Below are positions 42,308 through 51,153 of a DNA stretch of 64,000 bases, one piece after another. Numbering within the stretch: the first letter of the stretch is position 1; each line of letters begins with the position of its first letter. This DNA is from Ga0077523 sp038324085 (GTDB taxonomy: Bacteria; Pseudomonadota; Gammaproteobacteria; Burkholderiales; Ga0077523), in the NCBI GenBank assembly GCA_038324085.1, contig JBBQHP010000022.1, forward strand, positions 6,995-70,994. Direction: 5' to 3'. The notes beneath the pieces were generated by a model. The model did not search any database. It had not been told where the DNA came from and saw only the letters and a program-made list of their open reading frames with translations. The position numbers and the translations under genes were made by a program.

Positions 42308-43330
42308 CTAGCGGTCGGCCTGCTCCAGAAACGCGTCGTAGCGCCCGATGAAGTCGCTCGCGATTTCGAAATACGGCAGCGCGCCGGTCTGGAACACGTC
42401 GAAGCGCCAGTTGGGTCGGCTGGCGAAGGCGTCCTTGTACCGGTAGTCGGTGAAGTCGCCGCGCACGCCGTGGCTCATCCAGACCGGCATCGACAGCGAT
42501 TCGTAGACACGGGTGATGTCGGCACTGAACAGATAGCCGGAGACGAAGCGATAGACGACATGATGGGCGCCCGGATTCTGCGTCGTCAGCAGGTCGTACT
42601 CGAGCAGGCCCTCGTCGATGTCTTTCCCGCCCCAGGTCTTCTGGAGGAAGAACCGTATGCCGCGGCGGGAGGTGAGCAGGTCGTAGAAACCCCGGGTCCA
42701 CAGCGGCACGGTGAAAGCACCGTAGAGCCAGGCCTTGCCGCGATTGGTGCCTCGCGGCTCGTACCAAGGGGCGCGCTTGTCGAAGCCGGTGGGACTCACC
42801 AGCGCCACGGTGCGGTAGCGCTCCGGTGCTTCGGTCGCGGCCCGGGCGAGGAACTCTGACGACAGCGACAGCGCCAGCGCGTCTATCGGTCCCGGGCCCT
42901 GGCGGTGCGCGATCTCCTCCGTCATGGCGAGGACGGCATCGGTCATCAGCCGGATCGTGTAGTCCCGGTCGCTGCGGTCGGAGAAACCGTAGCCCGGCAG
43001 ATCCATCGCATAGACGGTGCGCCGCGCCCGATAGTGGTCGTACAGCGGGCGCACTTCGTAAGCCGACCCGGCCGCATTGACGCTGTGGATCAGCAGCAGC
43101 GGCGGCATGGCGGATCCGGCAGGTCCGCTCGCGTAGTAACTGAGCGGGCCGAGCGGACCGGAGAATTCGCGGCGCTCGCCGGAGAGTGCATTCGGTATCG
43201 GGGGATGCGGCTTCATGGTCTGGGAAGTGCAGCCCAGCGCTAGCGCGAGCGGGGCAGCGAGGAGCGCGCTGCACACCGTACGATTGTGAACGCGCGCAGC
43301 CCGGGTCGGGTGGAGGGCCGTTGGCAGCAT
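42308..43330 (-). CDS. Alpha/beta hydrolase-fold lipoprotein
   Basis: A 340-residue protein with an export signal ending LALALGCTS (lipobox LGC). The hydrolase core has PPLLLIHSVNAAGSAYEV, VYAMDLPGYGFSDRSDRDYT and, at the nucleophile elbow, ALALSLSSEFLARA. The usual GxSxG is replaced by SLSSE, so activity is open to doubt. The likely acid/His region is PVWMSHGVRGDFTDY. It probably sits at the cell envelope. Substrate unknown. Confidence 0.78.
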   Translation of the reverse strand: MLPTALHPTRAARVHNRTVCSALLAAPLALALGCTSQTMKPHPPIPNALSGERREFSGPLGPLSYYASGPAGSAMPPLLLIHSVNAAGSAYEVRPLYDHYRARRTVYAMDLPGYGFSDRSDRDYTIRLMTDAVLAMTEEIAHRQGPGPIDALALSLSSEFLARAATEAPERYRTVALVSPTGFDKRAPWYEPRGTNRGKAWLYGAFTVPLWTRGFYDLLTSRRGIRFFLQKTWGGKDIDEGLLEYDLLTTQNPGAHHVVYRFVSGYLFSADITRVYESLSMPVWMSHGVRGDFTDYRYKDAFASRPNWRFDVFQTGALPYFEIASDFIGRYDAFLEQADR

Positions 43331-43524
43331 GGATTGCGGATTATGGGTGGCGGTGAGGGCGCTGACCAGACGAGGGGATCAGGTGGGCGCAGATTTTTTT
43401 TCGAGGGCACGTCGATCGGGACGGTTCGGCGGCATCAGTGGAGCGGGACCCCTGCTGCGCGCGGGTCCCGCCCCGGGGGGGAGTGGAGCCCCGCCTGTAC
43501 ATTCACGTTTCCAAGGAGACCGCC

Positions 43525-43893
43525 ATGCAGTACATGCTCATCTATCGCGAGACCCAGCAGGCATTCGATGTTCGCAATGATCCTGCCAACGCCCCCGCCT
43601 ACTGGGGTGCCTGGAAAGCCTACATCGGCGCCCTGTCCGGCGCCGGCGTGATGGTCAGCGGCAACGGCCTGCAGCCGCCCGAGACCGCGACGACGGTCCG
43701 GGTCCGTCAGGACAAGCGTGAAGTGCAGGACGGCCCGTTCCCCGACACGCGCGAGCATCTCGGCGGGTACGTCGTCATCGAGGTGCCATCGCTCGACGAC
43801 GCACTCACCTGGGCAGCGCGCTCGCCCAACGTCACCACCGGCAGCACGGAAGTACGACCCGTGCTGCCGCCGCTGCCCGGCCCGCAGGATTGA
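43525..43893 (+). CDS. YCII/DGPF-domain protein
   Basis: A 122-residue YCII-related protein with the DGPF motif (VQDGPFPDTREHLGGYVVIEV) after MQYMLIYRETQQAFD. Its catalytic role is unknown. DGPF proteins are typically encoded next to ECF42-type sigma factors, which is the case here. AAGGAG lies 6 nt before ATG 43525. The stop overlaps the sigma-factor start (TGATG). Confidence 0.88.
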   Translation: MQYMLIYRETQQAFDVRNDPANAPAYWGAWKAYIGALSGAGVMVSGNGLQPPETATTVRVRQDKREVQDGPFPDTREHLGGYVVIEVPSLDDALTWAARSPNVTTGSTEVRPVLPPLPGPQD

Positions 43894-45143
43894 TGCACTC
43901 GCCAGCGGGTTGGGATGCCGCGGAGCGAGCCGCACGGGAATCCTACGGGCGGCTCGTTGCCTGGCTCGCGTTCCGGTGGCGCGACCTCGCCGGCGCCGAG
44001 GACGCGCTGTCCGAAGCCTTTCTCGCCGCATTGACCCGCTGGCCCCGCGACGGCGTTCCCGAGGTGCCCGATGCAAGGTTGCTGGCTGCGGCACGAAACA
44101 ACCTGCGCCAGCGCGCCCGTCGCGTCCGGGTCGAGCAATCACCTGCGGTGCAGGCGCTGTTGCAGGACGAGGCGGAGGTCCCGGCTGCAGCGGAGATTCC
44201 CGATCACCGCCTGAACCTGATGCTCGTCTGCGCCCACTCGGCATTGCCGCAGCGGGTGCATGCGCCCCTCATGCTGCAAGCCGTGCTCGGACTCGACGCG
44301 AAGGACATCGCGGGCGCATTTCTCGCATCGCCGTCCGCGATGGCACAACGGTTGGTCCGCGCGAAGGCGAAGCTGCGCGATGCGGCGGTCCGCTACGAGG
44401 TGCCGGAAGCGCGCGAACGGCCTGCCCGCATGTCGGCAGTGCTCGATGCGATCTATGGCGCGTATGGCATCGGCACGAATGTGGCGGTCAACGGGCTCGA
44501 CGGCGGCGCCGGCGGCACGTGGTTCGAGTTGACCAGGGAGGCGTTGTTCCTGGGTGCCCTGGTGGCGCACCTGCTGCCGGATAACGCCGAGGCATCGGGC
44601 CTGCTCGCACTCATGCGCCATTGCGAGGCGCGACGGCCCGCGCAGTTCGACGCGGGCGGGCGGTTCGTACCGCTCGTGCAGCAGGATACGACGCTGTGGG
44701 ACCGCGCCCTCATGGCGGCGGCCGAAGCCGCGCTGCTGCAAGCCGCCGGATTGCGCCAACCCGGTCACTTCCAGCTCGAGGCGGCCATCCAGTCGGCACA
44801 CTCGCAACGAGCGTTCACCGGCCACACGCCGTGGCCTGCCATCGCGGCGCTCTATGCGGCGCTCGTCGAACATTTTCCGAGTACCGGCGCGCTGATCGGA
44901 TGCGCGGTCGCGCGCGCCGAGGCGGGCGACAATGCCGGCGGACTGCGCATGCTCGGTGCCCTGGCGTCCGATGAAGTGGCCGGTTACCAGCCCTACTGGA
45001 TCGCGCTCGCCTACTTGAGCGGTCGCAACGGTCAGGGCGACGCGTCACGCCGGGCGCTCGAGCGCGCGCTCGGGCTCACCGCGGACGAACGCATCCGGCG
45101 CTACCTGCAGACAGTCGCAGCGACCGGTCGCTGGATCTGGTAG
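43893..45143 (+). CDS. ECF42-like sigma factor with TPR-type C-terminal extension
   Basis: A 416-residue sigma-70-family protein. The N-terminal third has region 2 (ESYGRLVAWLAFRWRDLAGAEDALSEAFLAALTRWP) and region 4 (LPQRVHAPLMLQAVLGLDAKDIAGAFLASPSAMAQRLVRAKAKLR). The rest is a long helical, DUF6596/TPR-like extension (LDAIYGAYGIG, HTPWPAIAALYAALVEHFPST), which replaces the anti-sigma factor in the ECF42 group. ATG 43893 overlaps the DGPF stop; TTG 43890 is an alternative. It is expected to drive its own DGPF neighbour. Confidence 0.88.
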   Translation: MHSPAGWDAAERAARESYGRLVAWLAFRWRDLAGAEDALSEAFLAALTRWPRDGVPEVPDARLLAAARNNLRQRARRVRVEQSPAVQALLQDEAEVPAAAEIPDHRLNLMLVCAHSALPQRVHAPLMLQAVLGLDAKDIAGAFLASPSAMAQRLVRAKAKLRDAAVRYEVPEARERPARMSAVLDAIYGAYGIGTNVAVNGLDGGAGGTWFELTREALFLGALVAHLLPDNAEASGLLALMRHCEARRPAQFDAGGRFVPLVQQDTTLWDRALMAAAEAALLQAAGLRQPGHFQLEAAIQSAHSQRAFTGHTPWPAIAALYAALVEHFPSTGALIGCAVARAEAGDNAGGLRMLGALASDEVAGYQPYWIALAYLSGRNGQGDASRRALERALGLTADERIRRYLQTVAATGRWIW

Positions 45144-45185
45144 CAGCAAGGCGGCAGCGGCCGTGGCATGGCGCGGCAGGTGCCG

Positions 45186-48053
45186 TCATGAGCCTTCCGC
45201 TGCGTGCACCAGCGGCAAGGTGCGTCCTTCGCGCAGCAGGTTCGTGATCCTTGACGCCGGCAGGGCAGGGCTGAACAGATAGCCCTGCATCGTGTCGCAT
45301 TCGTGGTGGATGAAGAACGCGAGCTGCGCACCGGTTTCGACGCCCTCCGCGACGGTTTCCAGGTGCATGCTCTGCGACAGAGCGATCATCGCCCGTGCGA
45401 TCGCAGCGTCGTCGGGGTTGTCGGTCACGTGGTCGACGAAGGTCTTGTCGATTTTCAGCTGATGGATCGGGTAGCGCCGCAAGTGGCCGATCGACGCGTA
45501 CCCCGCGCCGAAGTCGTCGATGGCCAGGCGTATGCCGAGCGCCTGCAGTTCGCGCAGGACCGTGCCCACGCGCTTGTTGTCGGACAGGAACAGGCGCTCG
45601 GTGATCTCCATCACCAGGCGGGTTGGATCGGCGCTGCTCGCATGCAGGACCCTGGCAACGTTGTCCGCAAAATCCGGCTTGAGCAGTTGCCGGGGGGACA
45701 CATTGACGGAGATGTCGACCTCGGGCAGGCCGGCGCGCTTCCATTCGTCCAACTGCGCACAGGCGGTCTCGATCACCCACAGGCCCAGGGGATGGATCAG
45801 GTCCGACTGCTCGACATTGCCGATGAAGCGATCGGGCATGATCAAGCCGTCCTGGGGATGCCGCCAGCGCAGCAGGGCCTCGACGCCGACGATGCGGCCC
45901 TCCCGCAGGCCCACCTGGGGTTGGTAGTGGAGTTCGAACTGCCCGGTCGCGAGCGCCTGGTGCAGGCTGGTCTCGAGCGCGATGCGCCCGAGGGCCCATT
46001 CGTTCATCTCCTGGGCGTAGTACTCGAAGCCGTTGCGCTCCCGTTCCTTCACCCGGTACATCGCGGCGTCGGCGCGATTGAGCAGCACTTCGACCTCCTC
46101 GCCGTCCTTCGGGAACAACGCGATGCCGATGCTCGCCGACAGAAAGACCTGGTGGTTCAACACCTCGAACGGTGCCGAGATCGCGTCGAGGATCTTGCGT
46201 GCCCCCGACGAAATGTCCTGGCGATCCTGCATGCCTTCGAGCAGGACCACGAATTCGTCGCCGCCCCAGCGCGAAAACGTGTCTTCCCGCCGCCCGCACT
46301 TCAGCAGCCGTCGCGCCACCTGCTCGAGCAGGTCGTCGCCGGCCGCATGGCCCAGCTCGTCGTTGACCTTCTTGAAACCGTCCAGATCGACGAACAGGAT
46401 CGCGATCGTCTCGCCGGTACGTCGGGCGCGCGCCATGGCCTGCTCCAGCCGGTCCTGGAGCAACGTCCGGTTCGGCAGTCCGGTGAGGGCATCGTGGGTC
46501 GCCCGCTTGAGCACCTCGCGCGCTGCGGCGACCGTGTCGGTAACGTCCGACAAGGCGAGCACCATGCCGGTCACACTGCCGACGGCGTCCCGGAACGGGC
46601 TGGCCGACCAGCGGACGATGCGATCGCGGCCCCCTGCATCGCGCAAGCGATACTCGCGGGTGGGGCGCACCAGATCTCCGCTCTCGATCACGGGATCGAG
46701 CGGCAACGGCACGACGTGTTCGGTTTCCATTTCGCGGGCGTCGACCACGGCGTCGATCGGCATCCCCTTCGCCGTGGCCATGTCGTGTCCGGTCAGCGCC
46801 TCGGCCACGGGATTGAGATACTCGATCCGACCTTCCCGATCGGTGGTGACGACGCCGTCGGCGATCGAGTGCAGCGTGGCCTGCGCTTTCTCGCGTTCCA
46901 TTGCGAGGGTGCGAACGCTCGACTCGAGCCGGCGCCAGGTCCACAACGGATAGCTCACGGCCAGGCTCAGCAGGGCCGGTGCCGGCGCGAACCAGACGTG
47001 GGCGCCGCGCAGCAGCAAGACGGCCAGCGCGCCGGTGCCAATGCCCATCGCGACGCAGGCGAAGGCGGCAAGGCGCGGGCGGCACCGCGGGTAGATGATC
47101 ATGGGCAGCCCGGACAACAATAGAATCAGGCCCGCCCGCAGCCCGGGCGCCATTTCGACGACTTCCCGATGTTCGGTCAGCGCGGCCAGTGCGTTGGCGT
47201 CGAACTCGACGCCCGACATGGGCGCTTCGCGCCCGGACACCGGCGTCGCGAGCGCCTCCCGGATTCCGGGCGCGGTCACGCCCACGAGGACGTGACGACC
47301 ACTCAGCAGCTCGCGCGTACGCGGGCTCATGCGCAGCGCCTCGATGTATGACACCCGCGTGATCCGCCCCGGCGGACCCGCGAACGGCACCAGCACGCGC
47401 CGTGTGCGAATCCAGCCGGCGTTGGATGCAGTGTCGGCGTCATCATGCTGTTCGCTCGCGGTGCGCTGGAAGCCGCCGTCGCGTGTCGCCATGGCAAGAG
47501 CCAGGGCCGGCCAGCGCGAATCACCGGTTCCGGCAAACAGTGACACGCGCCGGGCGAGACTGTCGGCGTCGAGTTCCACGTCCACATGCCCGAGCGTCGC
47601 ACCGGCCGCCATCGCCTCGAGCGGTCGCGTCACGGCGATGCCTGCGGTGCCGGTGCGTTGGGGAAACACCGGCAACACCACGCGCCCGTCGCGGGCGATG
47701 GCACGCGCCAGCAGCGCGTCGCCTTCCGGATCACCGAGATCCGGCTCCGAGAACTGTATGTCGAGGGCGATCGACTTGAGGTCCACGTCATGCAGGACCG
47801 CCAGGAGTTCGGCGTGGATCCGCCTCGGCCATGGCCAGCGCCCGAGCGCTGCCAGGCTCGCGTCGTCGATGCTCACGATGGTGATGCCGGGCGGTGACGG
47901 TTGCGTCCATCTGGCCACGTGGGCGTCGTAGAGCAGGTAGTCCCACCGGCGCAGTACGTCGGTGAAGGTCAGCGTGGCCGCGAATGCCAGCAGTCCGAGA
48001 AAAAGCCACAGGCGCTCCGGTACCGGTACCGAGTCCGAGCGCGGGGGCGTCAC
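45186..48053 (-). CDS. CHASE2-PAS-GGDEF-EAL cyclic-di-GMP signalling protein
   Basis: A 955-residue membrane sensor. Residues about 20-290 are a periplasmic CHASE2 domain (YDAHVARWTQPSPPGITIVSIDD, SIALDIQFSEPD). Three membrane helices follow, then a PAS domain (LHSIADGVVTTDREGRIEYLNP). The GGDEF domain has an intact WGGDEF and an I-site RRED five residues before it. The EAL domain has VGVEALLRW, LVMEITER and DDFGAGYAS. Both synthesis and hydrolysis of c-di-GMP are possible. GTG 48053 overlaps the stop of the upstream FecR-repeat gene (GTGA); the frame is open further upstream but covers that gene. Confidence 0.92.
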   Translation of the reverse strand: MTPPRSDSVPVPERLWLFLGLLAFAATLTFTDVLRRWDYLLYDAHVARWTQPSPPGITIVSIDDASLAALGRWPWPRRIHAELLAVLHDVDLKSIALDIQFSEPDLGDPEGDALLARAIARDGRVVLPVFPQRTGTAGIAVTRPLEAMAAGATLGHVDVELDADSLARRVSLFAGTGDSRWPALALAMATRDGGFQRTASEQHDDADTASNAGWIRTRRVLVPFAGPPGRITRVSYIEALRMSPRTRELLSGRHVLVGVTAPGIREALATPVSGREAPMSGVEFDANALAALTEHREVVEMAPGLRAGLILLLSGLPMIIYPRCRPRLAAFACVAMGIGTGALAVLLLRGAHVWFAPAPALLSLAVSYPLWTWRRLESSVRTLAMEREKAQATLHSIADGVVTTDREGRIEYLNPVAEALTGHDMATAKGMPIDAVVDAREMETEHVVPLPLDPVIESGDLVRPTREYRLRDAGGRDRIVRWSASPFRDAVGSVTGMVLALSDVTDTVAAAREVLKRATHDALTGLPNRTLLQDRLEQAMARARRTGETIAILFVDLDGFKKVNDELGHAAGDDLLEQVARRLLKCGRREDTFSRWGGDEFVVLLEGMQDRQDISSGARKILDAISAPFEVLNHQVFLSASIGIALFPKDGEEVEVLLNRADAAMYRVKERERNGFEYYAQEMNEWALGRIALETSLHQALATGQFELHYQPQVGLREGRIVGVEALLRWRHPQDGLIMPDRFIGNVEQSDLIHPLGLWVIETACAQLDEWKRAGLPEVDISVNVSPRQLLKPDFADNVARVLHASSADPTRLVMEITERLFLSDNKRVGTVLRELQALGIRLAIDDFGAGYASIGHLRRYPIHQLKIDKTFVDHVTDNPDDAAIARAMIALSQSMHLETVAEGVETGAQLAFFIHHECDTMQGYLFSPALPASRITNLLREGRTLPLVHAAEGS

Positions 48054-50561
48054 GGACGCTTCGCCTTGCGCAACTCCACATGCGTCCAGAAGATCAATGG
48101 CGATCTGGGCACCGAAAACCGGCGCGCGGCGCTGAAGGATCCTTCGAGCCCGTCTGCGGTGATTGCGCTTACGCGCACGAAATAGGGTCCTGCCGGCGGC
48201 AATGGCAATTGCGCCGCCGGTCCGGTCACGGTTTCGTCCAGCACGATGTCGTTGAATCCGGCATCGCGCGCGAGCTGCATACGATAGCTGCATCCCGCAG
48301 CGCCGCCAGACCAGGCAATGGTCAGCTTGTAGGCGAGCATTTCCGCCCATTCGAGCGCGGGCGGAGCGGGAGCGCGACGCACCTCGATCGCGGTACCGTA
48401 GGGACCGGCGTGACCATCCGCATCCAGCGCACGGATGCGCGCCAGGTAGCGGCCCGGGGGCATGCGGAGTTCCGCTGCAGGCGCCGACGTGCGCAGGCTC
48501 GCGATCAGCGGCTCGAAGCGTTCGTCCCGCGCGACGTCGATGTCATAGCGCCAGCCTGGTGCCGCGGCTGGCCATTGCAGCATCAGCGTGTCGTCCGCGA
48601 AACGGCCGCTCAATGCGGGCGGTGAAGGGTCGCGCCGCAGCAGGATCGGCGTGCCGAACGGTCCTTCGAAGCCATCCGTATCCACCGTCCGCACGCGCAG
48701 ATGAAACAGCCCCGCGTCCGACCTGGGGATGGTCACCGCGTTCGCGGCCGTGCGTACCGTCGCCAGCAGCGAAGCAAAGGATTCATCGCGCGCGACCTGT
48801 ACGTCGTAGCGCCAACCTTCGGTCCCGGGTGGCCATTGCACCACCAACGCGCCCCCGACTACGTCGCCGCTCGCGGCGGGCGGCGGCGGTGCCCGGCGAA
48901 ACGTCTGGGCCTCGGTGAAGGGACTCGGCGTGCCTTCGGCGTCCACGGAGCGGACACGTACGTAATACAGGCCGGGCACCGGTTTTGCGATCGTGGCGTC
49001 CGGCACGTCGCGACGCGCCTCGTACAGGATGGTGCCGAAGTCGGGGTCGCGCGAGATCTGGATGTCGTATCGGGCCGCGCCGGCGGCAGTGGACCAGGCC
49101 AGCGTCACGGTGTCCGCCGTGTCCGTGGCTTGCGGCGCGGTGAGCACCGGCGGGGCGGGTGGAATGCGGAACGAGCGGCTGCTGCCGATGGGGCCCTCGC
49201 CGTCGCGTTCGTCGCGCGCGCCCATGCGCCAGTAGTAGCGCCCCGGAGGTAGCGGCCGGTCCGGTGACCAGGACGAAGTCGTCCAGTCGGAGACCTCGAG
49301 CACGACGCGCTGGAATGCCTCGTCCGCCGCCACCTGGAGGCGGTAGCGCGCCGGCAGGGTCTGCAAGGTCCATTCGAAGCTCGGCCGCGCTGCGGAGATG
49401 ACGGAATCGTCCTTGGGCTCCAGCAGGACAGGTGGGAACGGGCGCGCATCCACCTCGAAGGCCGCGAGCGCGTCGTGACCTTCCAGTCCCTGAACATCGA
49501 TGCCCCGCGCGCGCAGAACGTAGTGGCCGTCGGGCAGGTCGGGCCCGCGCGACACCGGAGTCGGGGCAACGGCATCGAACAGGACCGTAGCGAAGCTGGG
49601 GTCGGCGGAGATCTGCACGCGATAGGAGCGCGCGCCTTGCAGCGGGGCGATCGCGATGGCGACGGGCACCTGTCGCTGGCGGGTGTCCATCGGTGTCGGG
49701 TCGGGTGCCCGCAGCAGCGCGACCGGCTGCTGCGGGGGTTGCCCGCCCCGCAGATGCGGCTAAATTCGTCCGTGAGTGCGCGACCGGCTGCTGCGGGGGT
49801 TGCCCTCTCAGGGCGACCGTGCCGTACCCGGCCGCGACGTTGACGGTGCGCCCGGCCCCGGCGACATCGACGCTGCCGTCGAGCACTTCGGTGCGCGCCG
49901 CTGCCTGCTCGGGCTCGGCATTCACCCGGAACTGCGTCCCGCGCGTGGACGTGACCCCGCCTGGCGTGTCCACCCGGATGCCGGTGGCCGGATCGTGGCG
50001 TGGGGGCGAATGCGATTCGATGCGACCCCGCGGCAGTTGCATCTCACCGCGGTAGACCGATGTTCCGGAATACCCATTCAGTGCCCGCAACACCAGTTCG
50101 CTATCGGCCTCGAGGCGCAACCGGTAGCCGTCGAAGTACTCCAGGGTCACGTTCCCCTCGGGGCCAGTGGCCAGTACGTCTCCGGCGTGAAGCTCCATGT
50201 CCTGGACGACTGCCCGCGGTGGCTTGGCGGGACCGGATCGGACCGTGACTTCTCCCGCAACCCCGCGCACGATCGCGGGCGTCGGCCGCAACTTCGACCA
50301 CGCCAAGGGGATGCGCAGCGCCTGTCCGGGTGGCAGCGCCCGCGGATTGGCAATCCCGTTGAGGGACTGCAGCTTCCCGACGTAGGAGAGATCCTTGAGG
50401 AAGCGCTCGGTAACGCCCCAGAGGGTATCGCCGGGACGCACTGTGTAGACCCACTCTTCTGCTGCGGGGGCTGCGGTGGTCGCAGCGAGGGCCGCGGCGA
50501 CGACCACCGCACCGAGCACGTCACGCAGTGCGCTGCTTGCAATCCCAAGGCCCGTTGCCAT
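48050..50561 (-). pseudogene. LysM-FecR protein with FnIII-like repeats, frameshifted by a 61-bp duplication
   Basis: Two pieces in different frames make one envelope protein of about 816 residues. The first piece has a signal peptide, LysM (YTVRPGDTLWGVTERFLKDLSYVGKLQSLNG) and a FecR-like domain (GEVTVRSG, DVLATGPEGNVTLEYFDGYRLRLEADS, TRGTQFRV). The second piece, from about 49740 down, has five or six beta-rich repeats of the form YRVQISADPSFATVLFD...LPDGHYVLRARGID. The frame changes at a 61-bp duplication (49717-49805); removing 61 bp restores one continuous frame. The gene overlaps the CHASE2 enzyme gene, so it may be the sensor partner for an envelope signal. Confidence 0.8.
49717..49805. 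repeat. 28-bp direct repeat flanking a 33-bp spacer
   Basis: The 28 bases from 49717 (GCGCGACCGGCTGCTGCGGG and eight more) recur exactly at 49778-49805. The repeat-to-repeat distance is 61 bp, which is not a multiple of three and accounts for the frameshift in the LysM-FecR gene. Confidence 0.92.
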
Positions 50562-51153
50562 TCGAATGGTTGTTCCCAGGTCGCAACGACGATCGTCCGT
50601 CCCCTCCACGGGCGCCGAGGGGATGTCCAGGTCCGGCCGCGCATTCGACTTCGCGCCGTTTCTGGCAATGGTACCCGATCGGATCGCGACATCCAGCGGA
50701 TTGTCATCAACCCGTCGGTCCACGCCAATGCCGGCGCGCGCCATGCCGCGATCATGCAGCGCGGCATGATCAACGCCCGGCCCCGGAATGTTCGATGGCT
50801 CACCTCCTGGGGCGTGAATTCCCGGGGAATGGCGCGGGTTCCCCGACGTCGGATCGCCAAAGCTGTGCCGGCTCGCAGCCGTCACGTTCGGCGCGCCTTC
50901 GCGATCGTGGACATGCCCTGCCGGCACATCGCCCGGTCGCGCATGCTGATGAGGATGGGCCTGCCGTTCTGCATCGTGCCGGTGACCGCGCTCTACCCGA
51001 GCAGCATGGGTGAGAACGAGCTGGCCACGGGAGCAGGCCTGCATGATTTTCTGCACAAGCCTTCCGGCCGCCGTCGCGGCCTCTCGCCCAGGCCGACCCG
51101 TGCGGTCGACTTTACGCAGGCATGCCACTGATGTCGTTGCAGACCCGCTGCGG
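50562..51153. other. Intergenic region, no supported gene
   Basis: 590 bp between the LysM-FecR gene and the end of the GGDEF-EAL gene. Frames are open on both strands because of high GC, but none has a family signature, ribosome site or codon pattern that convinces. It probably holds the promoter of the LysM-FecR/CHASE2 unit. Confidence 0.5.

Noticed and set aside
45303..47123. 606-codon plus-strand frame opposite the CHASE2-GGDEF-EAL gene
   Set aside because: Antisense shadow; the minus-strand product has intact GGDEF and EAL motifs.
50528..51131. Plus-strand gene in the gap before the GGDEF-EAL gene
   Set aside because: Several frames are open but all are Arg/Pro/Ser-rich without family similarity or a plausible start.
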